From NCBI GenBank assembly GCA_021292165.1, contig CM037877.1, forward strand, positions 129,078,274-129,142,273: a stretch of DNA of 64,000 nucleotides, in the 5' to 3' direction. This DNA comes from Shinisaurus crocodilurus. Lineage: Eukaryota > Chordata > Lepidosauria > Squamata > Shinisauridae. Position 1 is the first letter of the stretch; each line of letters opens with the position of its first letter. The notes under the pieces were generated by a model, which saw nothing but the letters and a program-made list of their open reading frames with translations, made no database searches and was not told where the DNA came from. Below are positions 34,801 to 47,511 of this stretch, piece after piece. Both the position numbers and the translations under genes were made by a program.

Positions 34801-37800
34801 AGGCAGATGCACACTGGACAATCTTATCTTTTTCCTTTCATTTCTTTGAGACTGTAAGTGTAGGTTTAGTATGTTTATGGTGAGACTTAATTGTAACTAT
34901 GCTATTTTTTTTAAAGAGACGTTTAGTATTTTAAGCTTTTTTAAAAAATCTATAAAATCCAATTTAAAATTTTAAAATCTGATCTTGATTTTTAAAAAAA
35001 TCACTGATTTTTGTCCACCTGGTCACCCTGAGTTTTATAGTATTGTTTTCATAGAATAGTAGAGTTGAAAGGGGCCTATAAGGCCATCAAGTCCAACCCC
35101 CTGCTCAATGCAGGAATCCAAGTCAGTTTGTTAGTGTGTGAGCCCAAAGCTCACCTAGGCTTGTTTCCATAATGATAAGCCATGGTTTACTGTTACATCC
35201 AAGAACAACCAATGTGAATCCAATATCCCATGGCTGGTTACCTTGGATTAAGTTGACAACTGAAGTTAAAGTAGCTCTCAGCTTAGCTCCTTATGTAACA
35301 AACCCTGCAAAGCACTTACCTCGGCCATCTCGGAGTACCACCTCTTTTTCATCTGTAATCCATCTGTAACATGGAAACTCTAGGTAGTCACCAATTGGTG
35401 TTTTCACAGTGACATACTTAAGATACCAATCATCAGGGAACCAATACTTCCGTTTCTCGATTTTTATCAGCTGGATCTCCCCCAGGTCTTCTGTCACTGT
35501 CACATCATAAGTATCAACCTGGAAGGGGGGAAAAATACAGGCTGTGATCTGCTGAGGAACACAATGTGCAGCCACATCCAAATGACATTCTTTAATGCTC
35601 CCATATATTATGCTGCACAGAGCAACTGCACTGGTTAGGGCCCATTTCAAGTTATGAGGGCCCCACAGCAACATACATTTGGTAGGCCCCATTCTCCTTC
35701 ACTCTGCTGTGTCACCTAGAGTAGTGAATGAACAGGTAGAAGTAGGAGCAACCATCATCTCCTCTTGCTAGCTCTTCCTCTGGGCAGTGCTGCAGGTGGG
35801 ATTGGGTAGAAAGTGTGCAGTGGGAGAAGGCAGATGAGCAACTGGAGATAGCAGAGGCTACTCCTCACAACTGCCACTTTTGCAGGACAGCAAGTGGCAG
35901 CTTTCATTTACCACCTGCCACAAGTCTGGATGTGAAGCAGCAGTAGCAGGGAGGGGGATAAGGTGTTGCTGCTGCTCTTTCCTCCTCTCACGCCTGCATT
36001 TACCTTCTGGCCCACACTGCAGTGGTGATTAGGCCACCACTGCCACCCTGACAGCAGGCAAAAAAAGAAAGGGGGAAAGGGGGCAGAGAGGTAGCATGAT
36101 AGCATCTCTCTCTCTCTCTCTGGGTAATGCAATGGTCTCCAATCCTTCCCACTGCACAGAGAGAAACCACCATCTCTGCTTCTGCATCTCTCTCTCTCTC
36201 TCTCTCTCTCTCATGCAGTGGTAGAAGTTGAGCCCAGAGAGGGGGGGGGGAAACAAATGGACATAGACTAGACAGCAACTGTTCCTGCAAAAAGAAGCTT
36301 TCCAGAGGTTTACACTGTCCCCAACAATGGGACTTTCTTACTCATAGGAGACTTGTAGGAGGTATCAGTGGAAGACATGGGAAAATCAGGATGAAAAAAA
36401 GTAGAGGTTTTACAGAAAACTGGAGGGGACTTAGTTTGAGAAGGTGTTATCTCCCGGTTATTTTGATTTCTTATATTTTAGAAAGAACACGTTGGCACCT
36501 GCTGGAATAATGAAAGAAGCATAGGACCTGGTCCCCTGATTTGCCTCTTCTATAACCAGTGAGGTTCATTTCTGTTTTAACTCTTGGACCCAGCCCTCTG
36601 CTTTGTGGCAAACCAGCTTGCAATTTCCTTTGCCCACCTGTGGACTTCCCTCTGTCTTCCACCAAGAGGACTCAATTTGTTCCCTATTCTTGGAACTTTA
36701 AAATGCATCCTTTATGCGGGTGCGGGTGTGTGTGTGCGTGGCACTCCAGAAGTTTTTGGACTGCAACTCCCACTAGCGCTAGCATAGCTAATGGTAAGGG
36801 ATGATGGGAGTTGTAGTCCAACATCATCTGGAGGGCCACAGGTTCCCATCCCTGCTTTAACAACATTCATACATATATCAAAACAGATTCATATGAATAG
36901 CCCAATAGCACTTTAAGTGGCAAGTGTGAAAACATATTTGGGCACTGCATCCACAAAAAAAGGCATTAATGTGCAACAGCTCAAATATAGATTTTTTTCT
37001 TCATGCTTATAAGGACCTTTTGCTTATTTGTCTGCAATGGTATATAGAAGATCACCTGATACATTATGTGCCACTGCTACACACGAATGTCTTATTTTGT
37101 GGACATAGCACATGGAGCCAAAGTGGTCTCCATGTGACATCTATAATGTATGCACCACACCAGCCCCTTTGTTTTCTGCAGAATAAGCTACAGCGATAAT
37201 ATGATCACTTGTTTGTATGAAGCTGTTTTTACCAATCTTTTTTTTTTTTAAATCAAGTCCTGGTCTGCTTCCTTTTGTAAGGTGATGAAGCCGATGATAA
37301 AAATTAATCATGTGACATCAAGACTGTGATAAAGATCTCATGAAAACAAGCAATCACATCATGATAGCTGCACTCCACCACCAAGAAAACTATGAGTTTT
37401 AACATCTTATCTGATAACATGCAACAGCCCAGTTGGCCATGTTAGTCAATAATTATACTAAAAATAACGATGAAATACTACTGATCCAGGATTAAACTGG
37501 ATGGTCAAAATGTTACTTGGAAGTTGTTGTTCCTTGTGAGAATATCAGAAGACGTAGAGTGTAGAACAGCCCTAATCCAGTAATTTCCAGCTTTATTCAC
37601 CTTAAAGCTCTTACCATGATCTAAAGACTCAGTTATCTCGTTATCCCAGCCGGTTTGTTTATATGTAAAGCAGTCATAGATTAATCATTGAGCTAAGAAT
37701 TGTACATCTAGGAACCCAACAACACTGGCCAACTATGCAATGGTTTCCCAGTGTGGAAAGTACACGAGTTCAGACAGCGTTGGACTCCTTTAAATTTTTT

Positions 37801-40800
37801 CTATAATGTAAAGCATGAGTATGTTCTTCAGCATAAAGCAGAAGCAGTGCCAGAGTGGTTAGTATTATTTTTTAAAACTTATTTTTTATTGTGAGTTTCA
37901 GAAAATTATAACAAAAACCATAAAGAAAAGCGGGGGGGAGGAGAAAAAAATTAAATTAAATTTTAAAAAGTAGTTTTCATTACATAAAGTTTGAATATAT
38001 CAATTGCAATGAATACATGTGAAATGTATGCCCATATATATTATATATGTGTAAGAAGGTATACAGTTATCAATATGAATAGTTACACATAAGATTTAGT
38101 AAAGGCAAACCAAATATCCCTATATTTGTCTATGTGTAGGTGGTGTCTAGTTGAAAGTGTTATTAAGTATTATATACTTCAGTGTTCTGTCTTGCTATGG
38201 TGTGGGACTTTACTTGGTTTGTTGTGTGTGAATTCTATTTTACACACAGAGATAAAGTATACAACACATATTTACAATCAATCTGTTATGAAACCAGTTC
38301 GTGGTGGTGGCAAATGGCATCATGGGGAGACAGACACTGTAGAGGCAGAGTTGTTGCTGGCACTGCCCATGCCCAGCTGACTCAAAAATCAAACATCCAG
38401 TGTTATATAGGCAGAGCACTTTGGAGCAGACACCTCAGCTTTATCCCAGTTCTGAGGCTGCTGGGTGGAAGCCAGCACACTCCCACTGCAAAGAGGGCTC
38501 TTCTTTTAAAGGAGGCAACAATGCTAAATCCCAGAAGAGTGAAGACATTAACATTTCTCAAATCGCAGCCATAGTAGCTCTTCCGGATGAGGCAGCAGCA
38601 GCAGCGCTTCTGTGGGGAGTGCTGGAGAGGAGCAGGCAGAGCCCCAGTGCCAGCAGGTGCCCACTCTGATCCCCCCTCTTCCTGTGGTGGTAGAGGAGAC
38701 CCAGAGTTTAGGCAGTGGTTCTGGGGTTCCACAGAAGAAGCAAAGCAGGATATAGGATCACTTTGAGGGGCAGCAGATCCCACCTATGCTACCTGCCTGC
38801 ACTGCAGAAAAGTTCTGAGCAAGGGAAGAAAGCTGAGAACTATACCACCACGTCTGCTTCTCCACTTGAGGAGGCAGCACCAGTCAGATGGCAAGGACAA
38901 GACTGGTGTAGCAGACAGAGCATAAGGGGACACACACACCCTGTCAGCCTCCCCACCACCACCCCAAGAAGGAGAAGCCTAGGCAGGCCACAATGGAGGT
39001 GGTTGGAAGTATGGGGTCACAAGACAGCTGTTTCCAGCACCACCACATATCACCAACCACATTGGCAAGATGTTGACATTGGATGACCAGCCATCCAGTA
39101 TGGTTGAGTCTGTTGGGTTCAGGTGCCTGATGGAGACTGAGGTCCTATATTGCATGCTGCCATCCCACACCACCTTCGGCAAAACAGTAATGCCCTCCCT
39201 GTATGAAGCAACCAGAGAGAAAGTGTTGGCTCTGATCTAGAGGGCAGAGCCACAGATGGTACTCTTCACTTCTATTATTTGGAGCAGCCAAGATGGAGTG
39301 CACACGCCTACCTGTCCCTCACAGCACACAGTTCGCTCAGTCCGGTGGCTCATTCCCAGGAAACAAAGAGCTTTCACGCCAGATGTGCATGGAGCGATCC
39401 AAAGACTGAGGGAAGGCATATTGGCATGGATGGAAAGGAAAGGGTGCCAGGAAGGAGTGTACATGTTAGCCACCAAGGTCAAGGCAAAATCAGCCTGTTT
39501 TCAGGTTCTCCAAATTGGGGTCCAAACCAAATCTTGTAGTCAGTGCACGCCACTGCGAGGCAGATCATCTGATCCAGCATGGCTCCTCTTATGTTCTCCT
39601 ATTTAGAGGCAGGAGAAAATGGGATGACTGGTAGAGAGGGAGGACTGTGTGTGATAACACAGTTTGCATGCCCCTAGCAAAATATGGTTTAGAGTCATGC
39701 AGGCCCTCAGAATAAAAATAAGATGATCCCCATTGTTTACTTCAATTCTGACACCCTATTTTCACATTAAAGACAATAGCACTCTGCTGCACTTCTGAAG
39801 CAGGATGTGTTAGTAAACTGTGTAAATTTAAGGATGTCTACTAGAATGCTTAATTCTAGAAGGGATCTGAGCAACACTATCTGGATAAATTATTATAGAG
39901 GGGATGGAAAAGAAGCAGTGTACTGGCATTGTTTATCCATGGGCTTACATTTTCATGCACGTTCACTACAGTCAAGATGTATTCACCACTCCTCAGATAT
40001 TAACATCTAGAGATCTGAGGAAGGGCAGGGGTAAAACCTGAAGAATTCTACTGCATGCCTTTGCAAGCCAACAACATTTTAAAAGAGGGAAAATGAACTG
40101 AACTAACATGTATAAATGAAACTTGATTGGATGAAGGGGGAGGTATAAATCTCACCCAGATATGTCCACCAGGGTATCAAGTGCAGCACCAAGCACAACT
40201 TGAGGGGTGGGGAGGCAGAGTAGCTGTGGTCTGTAAGGATTCCATCTCTCTATTCAGATGCCTGGACCAACAGTCAACCAGTTTTTGAGAATTTGTACCT
40301 CAAATTTAGAATGCGACAGGACTGGGATTCTGTTGGTGTACTGTTCTCCCCACTGCCCAACAGTCTCCTGGCCTGAACTGGCAGAGATGGTTTTGGAGGT
40401 TGTGTTGAGGACCACTCCATTCTGCTTTGGTCAGACCTCACCTGGATTACTATATCCAGTTCTGGGCTCTACAGTTTTAAGAAGGATATTGACAAACTGG
40501 AATGTGTTCCAGGAGGGCAACAAGAGTGGTGAGGGGCCAAGCCATATGAGGAAAGGTTGAAGGAGTTGGATATGTTTAGCTTGGAGAAAAGATGATTAAA
40601 GGCAAAATTACTGCCATCTTCAAATATATGAAAGAATGTCACATAGATGATGGAGCAAATTTGTTCTCTGTTGCTCCAAATAGTAGGACCTGAACCAACG
40701 GGATAAAATTACAGGAAAGGAAAAAGGGGATTTTAACTAAACATTAGGAATAACTCCTTGGCCAGTGTGGTGTAGTGGTGAGAGTGTTGGACTGGGACTC

Positions 40801-43800
40801 AGGAGATCTGGGTTCTAGTCCCCGCTTGGCCATGAAACTCACTGGGTGACTTTGGGCCAGTCACTGACTCTCAGCCTAACTTGTTGGAAAATAGGCACGG
40901 TGCATATACAGAGTGCAGATACGTGTAAACAGGCCCAGGTACATAGTGTGCATTTTAAAATGAACTATTCCACTGCTCCACACACCCTTGGCCAGATGCC
41001 TGCAAAAGTGCTATCAGTTGGCGACACGCCCAGACTATGTTCTTCATAGGAATGTCTGTTTCCTGCCAAGGAAGCATCCTTGGAGGAGAACAATGCTTCT
41101 CTCTCTCAAGCAAGCAAAGAGAAACCCCCATTGTTGGCTGCTTTAAGCAACAGAAAGGCAGAGATGGATTCTGAAAAATCCATCTCTTAACCATAGTTCC
41201 CTAATTGTATCTCTGGGACCCCAGGTGAGAAAGGCATTGTCCTAAGCTGAAAATATTCACACAAGCTCAGTAACAGAGCACCTGCTCTGCATGCAAGCTA
41301 GAAGAGGCTCCTAATCTGAAACCTGTCTTGAGTTAAAGCTATGTAAAGGCCAAATCCTATGCATGCTTGAACAGACAGACAGAGCCCCTGCAAATCCCAG
41401 CATTCCCTGGCCAGCAAGGGATAGCAGTTCGAGGAGCAGCCCACAAGGGCTGAAACCCTAAAAGATCACCCTGCTGTCAGCAAAGGTCCAGAAAAGCCCT
41501 GATGAACTCTGTTGAACCCCCATTGAATGACCTACTTGACTTTGCTTATCTGCTTTTGTTGTTCCGGACAAAGAACCTTAGAGAACCATGATGCATTGCT
41601 TTAGTTATGATATTTCATTGTTCTGAAATGCTTCATAATCATATTTTCACATTAAGTTGCTATTTGATCCCAAAAGCCTATTTCCCAGTGCCAATGCAAA
41701 TGTTGCAGGCACATGGGACATCGAGTACCTCAAGTAACCTAAGAGGTCATAAAGAAACAACATCTTAGAGATTAAGATTTGCCATGTCAAGAGATGTATT
41801 GGTTGCCGTCATATACGGGGAAATGTATTCAATAGGTTGGCACGGTTAAACAAATTTATTCAGTTTGCTGAGAGCAAATACACCCCTGACTGTAGAAAAG
41901 TATAAGAAGGCTTGTATGCCCCACTGTTCCTTGTCCAGTTCTGATTTGGGCACGCACCCCTACTGGACCATCTGTACAGAAATAAAACTTTGGAAAACTC
42001 ACTGCTGGGTTGTGCTGCTTCCCTTTCTCTGAACAATTGGGTTCTCTAGGGAGAGGACTCAGAGCATTCTTGTGCAACAAACCTACAACAGGGTTGTTGT
42101 GAGGATAAATGGAGAGGAGGAGGATGATTATGTAAGCCGCCTTGGGTTCCTTGCAGGAAAAAAGGTGGGGTATAAATATAATAATAATTAAAATAAATAC
42201 AAATTGGCAGTACAACCTGTTCAAAGTGAAAACAGATTGCCTTAGAAGGATGCTCCTTCATTAGAGGTTTTTAAGCAGAGGCTGGATGGTTGCTCTGTCA
42301 GGAATGCTGTAGTAGTAACTTTCCTGTATCAGCAGCCAGCAGGAGGTTGGACTCTATGACCTTTGAGGTGTCTTTCAACTCTATAACTCTACTAGACTCA
42401 GGGAGGCTATGGAAGTCTTGAACAGGTGTCTGGTGACAATTTTGGAACGGATGAAAGTGAATAAGTTATAACTTGTTATGAAGTAGCTCTCTTTTGAGTG
42501 AACAGTACTGACTCCATTTTGAGACAAAGCTAATAAGCCAGGCGTCTTCATCCCCAGCTTCAGCAAAGGTGGGAGAAAGACACAGGAATGGGGTTGAGAG
42601 CTATCCTGTAAGACTAGATCAAGCAATTCAGTTTCTAATAAACTTCCTAAAATGCATTCCCCGAAGGCAAAGATGGGGGTAAAAATTGAGCAAAACATGA
42701 ATGTGCTGGTTTAGCTTGTCGTGTGAACCCAGAGTGATATCTGGGAAGGCACCTGGTCAGCCGCCTGCAATGTACTCCTGTTGTTGCACTCTAGTCTTGA
42801 CATATGTCATTAAGGTCATCTGTTGTTAACAGAATGGAGATAGTAAGACATTTGTTTCCAGCAAGTACAGCAATCATCCCTAAGCACCCAAAGAGTCCCC
42901 ATCCCAGTCCCCCGTCTTCCCAGAGGTCATGGAGCCATGTCGCTAAATTCACTCACTCAGTGTCTTTCCTCCCAGAAGAAAGGCTCCATGCTGAAATCAC
43001 TAAAAGACTACTGAAATCACTAGGCTCCTTGCTTGCCAAAGCAAGGTGCCATCATTGGCTTGCTCCCCATAGTCAAGGCTTCCTGTCTTCCTTCCTCTTC
43101 ATCTGAGACCAGGAGTTGCACCACTCACTAGTTCTTGTCTGCAGGAAAGGGCTTCAGCCCAGGGAAAGGTATATTGCTCTTGGAGGTTCTTAGTACAAGT
43201 TGTAGCCTCCACCCACTCTTTCCCCTCTTAGTGTGCGTGTGGCCGAGTTTGCACATCACTTTAAACCCACAGAGGTTCCGAAACCACTGCAGGTTTAAAG
43301 TGGCCAGAAGCCGGCTCCTCTACCCCTCTGCCATGTAGCCTCTTGTCCTGCCTGGTTTGGCGGCTGTGTTGGGGCCTTGGTGAAGGCCCTAATGCAGCTG
43401 ACGATACATGCAGGACAGGCAGTCCCGTGCAAAGCCAGGTTTAACCCGGCCTTGCGCGGGACAGCTGACACGGTGGCGACTCCCCCTCCCCGGTTCACCC
43501 CCACTTTTCTTGTGGGAGAAGTGGGGCAAGCTGGGGAGGGGGAGCCACCACCGTGTCAGCAGTCCTGCATAAAGCCAGGTTAAACCCAGCCTTGACCGCC
43601 AACGCGGCTCTTCCTTGCCCAGCCCCAGTGAAGAGGATGAGGTGAGCAACGGCGATGGACAATGGTGATGGACGGCGACGGTGGACAGCTGTGGAAGAGG
43701 ACAGCAGCAGTGAGTGGGGCCCTGGGGGTGGGGCAGTGAGTGGGAGGCCCCAGCTGGGTGGGGGAGCCGATGACAGCTGGCCAAGCGCCACATTGGCCAC

Positions 43801-46800
43801 AGCCCCTTGCCCAGAGTGGCAGCCCTTTTTGCCGCTCTGGGCAAGGGACTCTGTGTGCTTTTGGCTTGTGGGTAGGCTAAACCTACAGTACAAGGGTTTC
43901 CTTAACCCTGCTGTAAACCATGGCATATCAGGGTGGTTTAGAAGCCACCCCCAGGTTGCTTCTAAAGCACCCTGCTGGGCTCAGACAACACTCTAAACCG
44001 CAGTAGCACTTAATAACCAACTGAGGTTTAGCTTGTCGTGTGAACCCAGTCTGTGTGTATGCTTCAAGCCTGGGGAAGACTCCTTCCCACAGTCTCAAAA
44101 ACTATTTTTAGGCCAGGAGCCTAGCTTTGCCAAGAATGTAGCTAATTTCGTCATTTAGGTATAACTTGGGGAAAGCTGGAGCATCCCCAGTTGGTATGTG
44201 TTAACAATACAATTATGTTAACAATAACAAGATGCCCCCTTTAACCCCTTTCTGAGGTTGCTTTCCTGACCTCACAGAGCAACCAGCGTGGTTCTTTCTA
44301 TGCCGGCTGCTGGGGCTGGGGTGGGGGACTGGAATCTGAACTATCCTATAGGCCCCCAGAAAATGTCTAGGGGCCATACAATTGTTCCCTAAATCATTCC
44401 AAAAGTCTTCCTAAAGAGCAAAATAGGGATATTTATTTACCAGGGAGAGGTACTAGAAATGGCAATTATGCCTGATAAATACCCGTATATACTCGACTTT
44501 AAGTCGGCCCTAACATAAGTCGAGGCCCCTAATTTCACCCCCCAAAACTGGGAAAACTTATTGCCCCCAGTATAAGTCTAGGGTGGGAAATGTACGAGGG
44601 GAGACTCCCGCCGCCACCCCCAGACACCCCCCACCCCCGTACCTGCACCCACTGCCGCCGAAGCCCCGCCACTGCCAAAGCCCCCCCAGGACCCCCGCCG
44701 CCACCCCCAGACACCCCCACACCACCCCCAAGCTACCCCAGACACCCCACCCACACCCCCGTACCTGCACCTGCCGCTGCCGAAGCCCCTCCCCCGCCGA
44801 AGCCACGCCGCACCGCAGCCCCCAGACACCCTCATGCCACCCCCACGCCACCCCAGCCCTCCACCCCCAGGACCCCTGCCGCCACCCCCAGACACCCCAC
44901 CCCCACCCCCGTACCTGCACCCACCGCTGCCGAAGCCCCTCCCCCGTTGAAGCCGCGCCGCAGCCCCCCCAGACACCCCCATGCCACCCCCACGCTACCC
45001 CCAGACACCCCCCGTCACCGTATCTGCTCCCGCCGCCGAAGCCCCACTTCGGAAGGGGAGGGGCGCGAGCGATCCTCTTCCTGCCCGAACCTGCGTTTGG
45101 CAGGGAGGGAGGAGGAGGAAGAGCGCCGAGGAGAAGCCCGCACGCCGGAGCAGGCTTCGGCGGCGGTGGGTGCAGGTACGGGGGTGGGGGTGGGGTGAGC
45201 GGGCGCCGCGTGCCGTGGAGCTCCTGCTGCCGCTGCCAGCGCGTTCCGCATTTACCTTGCGTTTGTAGATTATTTTGCAGGCGCTGCTGCTGCTGCAGCT
45301 GCTGCCTCCGCCTTAATGGGATCGCGGGCGCGAGTGGGAGGGGGCCGGCGCTTCCCGGGGGGCTCCGCAAGCAAGCCATATGCATCCTCCTCCTCCTCCT
45401 CCTCCTCGGCTTCTCTTTCTTTCCTGGGGCGGGCGGCGGGTTCGGAGAGAGAGGGGCCGGCTTTGGGGAGAGAGAGAGAGACCGCCTGTTCTGCCTTCGC
45501 GGGCTGGCGACGGGAGGGAATGCAGCAGTGCGAAAGTGACCCGGGCTCTAGTCCTCCTCCGCCTCGCCGGTGCAGTGGATCCGGCGGATATTGTTGGGTC
45601 ATTTTCCGCCGGCAATTCCCCCTTTACTCCCCTCGGTCGCCTGATTTGGAAAGGGGGGGGAAGGAAACTTCAGGCGCCCCCCTGGATCGCTCGCCTTTGG
45701 CCGGATCGCTCAGCCTCGGCGCCGCGCAGACGGAGCCGCCGGTCCACCACGCGCCCTCTCCGCTGCGCTCCGCGAATCCGACGCGTTCGCTGCTCCGGCG
45801 TGCGGGCTTCTCCTCGGCGCTCTTCCTCCTCCTCCCTCCCTGCCAAATGCAGGTTCGGGCGGGAAGAGGATCGCTCGCGCCCTCCCCTTCCGAAGTGGGG
45901 CTTCGGCGGCGGGAGCAGGTACGGTGACGGGGGGTGTCTGGGGGGTGTCTAGGAGTGGCGGCAGGGGTCCTGGGGGTGGAGGGGGGTGCCTGGCGGTCCC
46001 TTACGGTGGCGGCGGGGGTCCTGGGGGACCCACGTATAAGTCTAGGGGGCATTTTTCAGCACAAAAAATGTGCTGAAAAACTAGACTTAAAGTCGAGTAT
46101 ATACGGTAATTGGATAATTGAAATGGTCATGAACTGTTTAAGAAGCCTGGATCACTTCCCATGGAGACCATTTTCCACGGAGAACATTTGACTAACACAT
46201 CTAGTCAGTCTGCATTGCAATTTTCCTCCATCCTTTTGCCAACATCTTTTTCTCACTTAGAATATATTATATGCTTTGGTTCATGTATAGCATTTCTTAA
46301 GCATAAGACATTTAATTTCTGCTACTATTACTACAATGTCTCAAACAGAGATATACTTTGCTGGGCACAAAACAAACCTATAATCAGAAATAATCAGTTC
46401 TTGATTTGCAGAGATAATAGCATAACTAGACAGAGGGAGTAGTAATTACAGGTGAAAAGGTGACTAACGTCTAAAATTTTAGTGTTATGTCTAAGGGCGC
46501 TTCCAGATTGGGGATTCCTAGCACTTTCAGTTAGAAGGCATCATGCACCAATTCCATCATTTTCATACCCTCCAATTGCCCCGAATTTGACAGTCCTGCA
46601 AACACTTAAGCCATCAGGCTTCGTACTTTGTTATGCAGATTCACAATTTGTTATGCAGAGCCACAAATTCCCCTGCCTCCTCCGGCAAGCTATTTAGCTT
46701 ATCTGCGCGCGCAGCGCGCGCGCGCACACACACACACAAACGCGACCAGGGCCCCGGGGGAGGGGGGAGTAAGACCCATTGAAGACATTTGTACTTACTT

Positions 46801-47475
46801 CCGAGTAACTGTGCGTAGGATTGCACTTTTTGTTTTAACTTAATTCAAGTTAGTGTTTTTTTTTATTTTTTAAATAAAGTTAGTTACATTCTGTAAGATT
46901 ATTCCAGTTTAAGTGTTTCCAACAAAGCTGTTCAGTCCCTCAAAGTTACTCCTTCCTTGTGCTTAAAAACCAGAGCTCAGTAGAGGTGCTTAAAAACCAG
47001 AGCTGTAGAGGTGTTGGAGCAAAACGCTGAAAGGGCTCAAAACCACAATGTGTCTTTTTGTATTTTCCCCCACCAAAAGCTCCCCCTCCTCCACATCTCA
47101 TTTTTTCTTCTCCTTCTCCAACTGCCCTGAAAATGCCGGGACCAATCCTGACAATTTTAAAACAAAAAGAGATTGCCCTGCAAGCACTGACCCACCACCC
47201 CCATGAAAAACACCAGATAAACAATCAAAGGTTTAAGTAAGGTAAAAAATGTTTACAAAAGCCACTAATAAAATATTATAAAATAATGTATAATATAATA
47301 ATGTAATAATTATAATATATAAGATTTTGTGTGTTTCCTCTAATAACTTTTATACTTGACCATGCCCTTTGGTTGCCTGGCCACACCCTTGGCCACACCC
47401 TCATGTTGCCTGACCACGCCCTCTTGATCAAACTTTCTGTGGAGAAAGCCTGACACGAGTATGCGCGCACGCGCA

Positions 47476-47511
<36 letters not shown>

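Larger units (their letters stand above)
44483..46106. mobile_element. TIR element with GC-rich, exon-like cargo
   Basis: Perfect 23-bp inverted termini, 44483-44505 and 46084-46106 (CCGTATATACTCGAC...). The CGTATAAGTCTAGGG motif lies just inside both ends. The interior is a CpG-dense block with tandem C-rich units (44600-45000), 153-bp inner inverted arms (45001-45153 and 45790-45942) and a segment that looks like a captured exon (45256-45620). No transposase; superfamily unassigned and target duplication unclear. Confidence 0.8.

Noticed and set aside
40753..40881. tRNA gene (A and B boxes present)
   Set aside because: It is the head of a SINE found at least five times with the same body and tail; no cloverleaf with a sound anticodon stem was established.
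44583..45539. A 318-codon plus-strand open frame and a 275-codon minus-strand frame in the same place
   Set aside because: Both are Pro/Arg- or Gly/Trp-rich products of a GC-rich tandem array with few stop codons. No domain, and they overlap each other on opposite strands.
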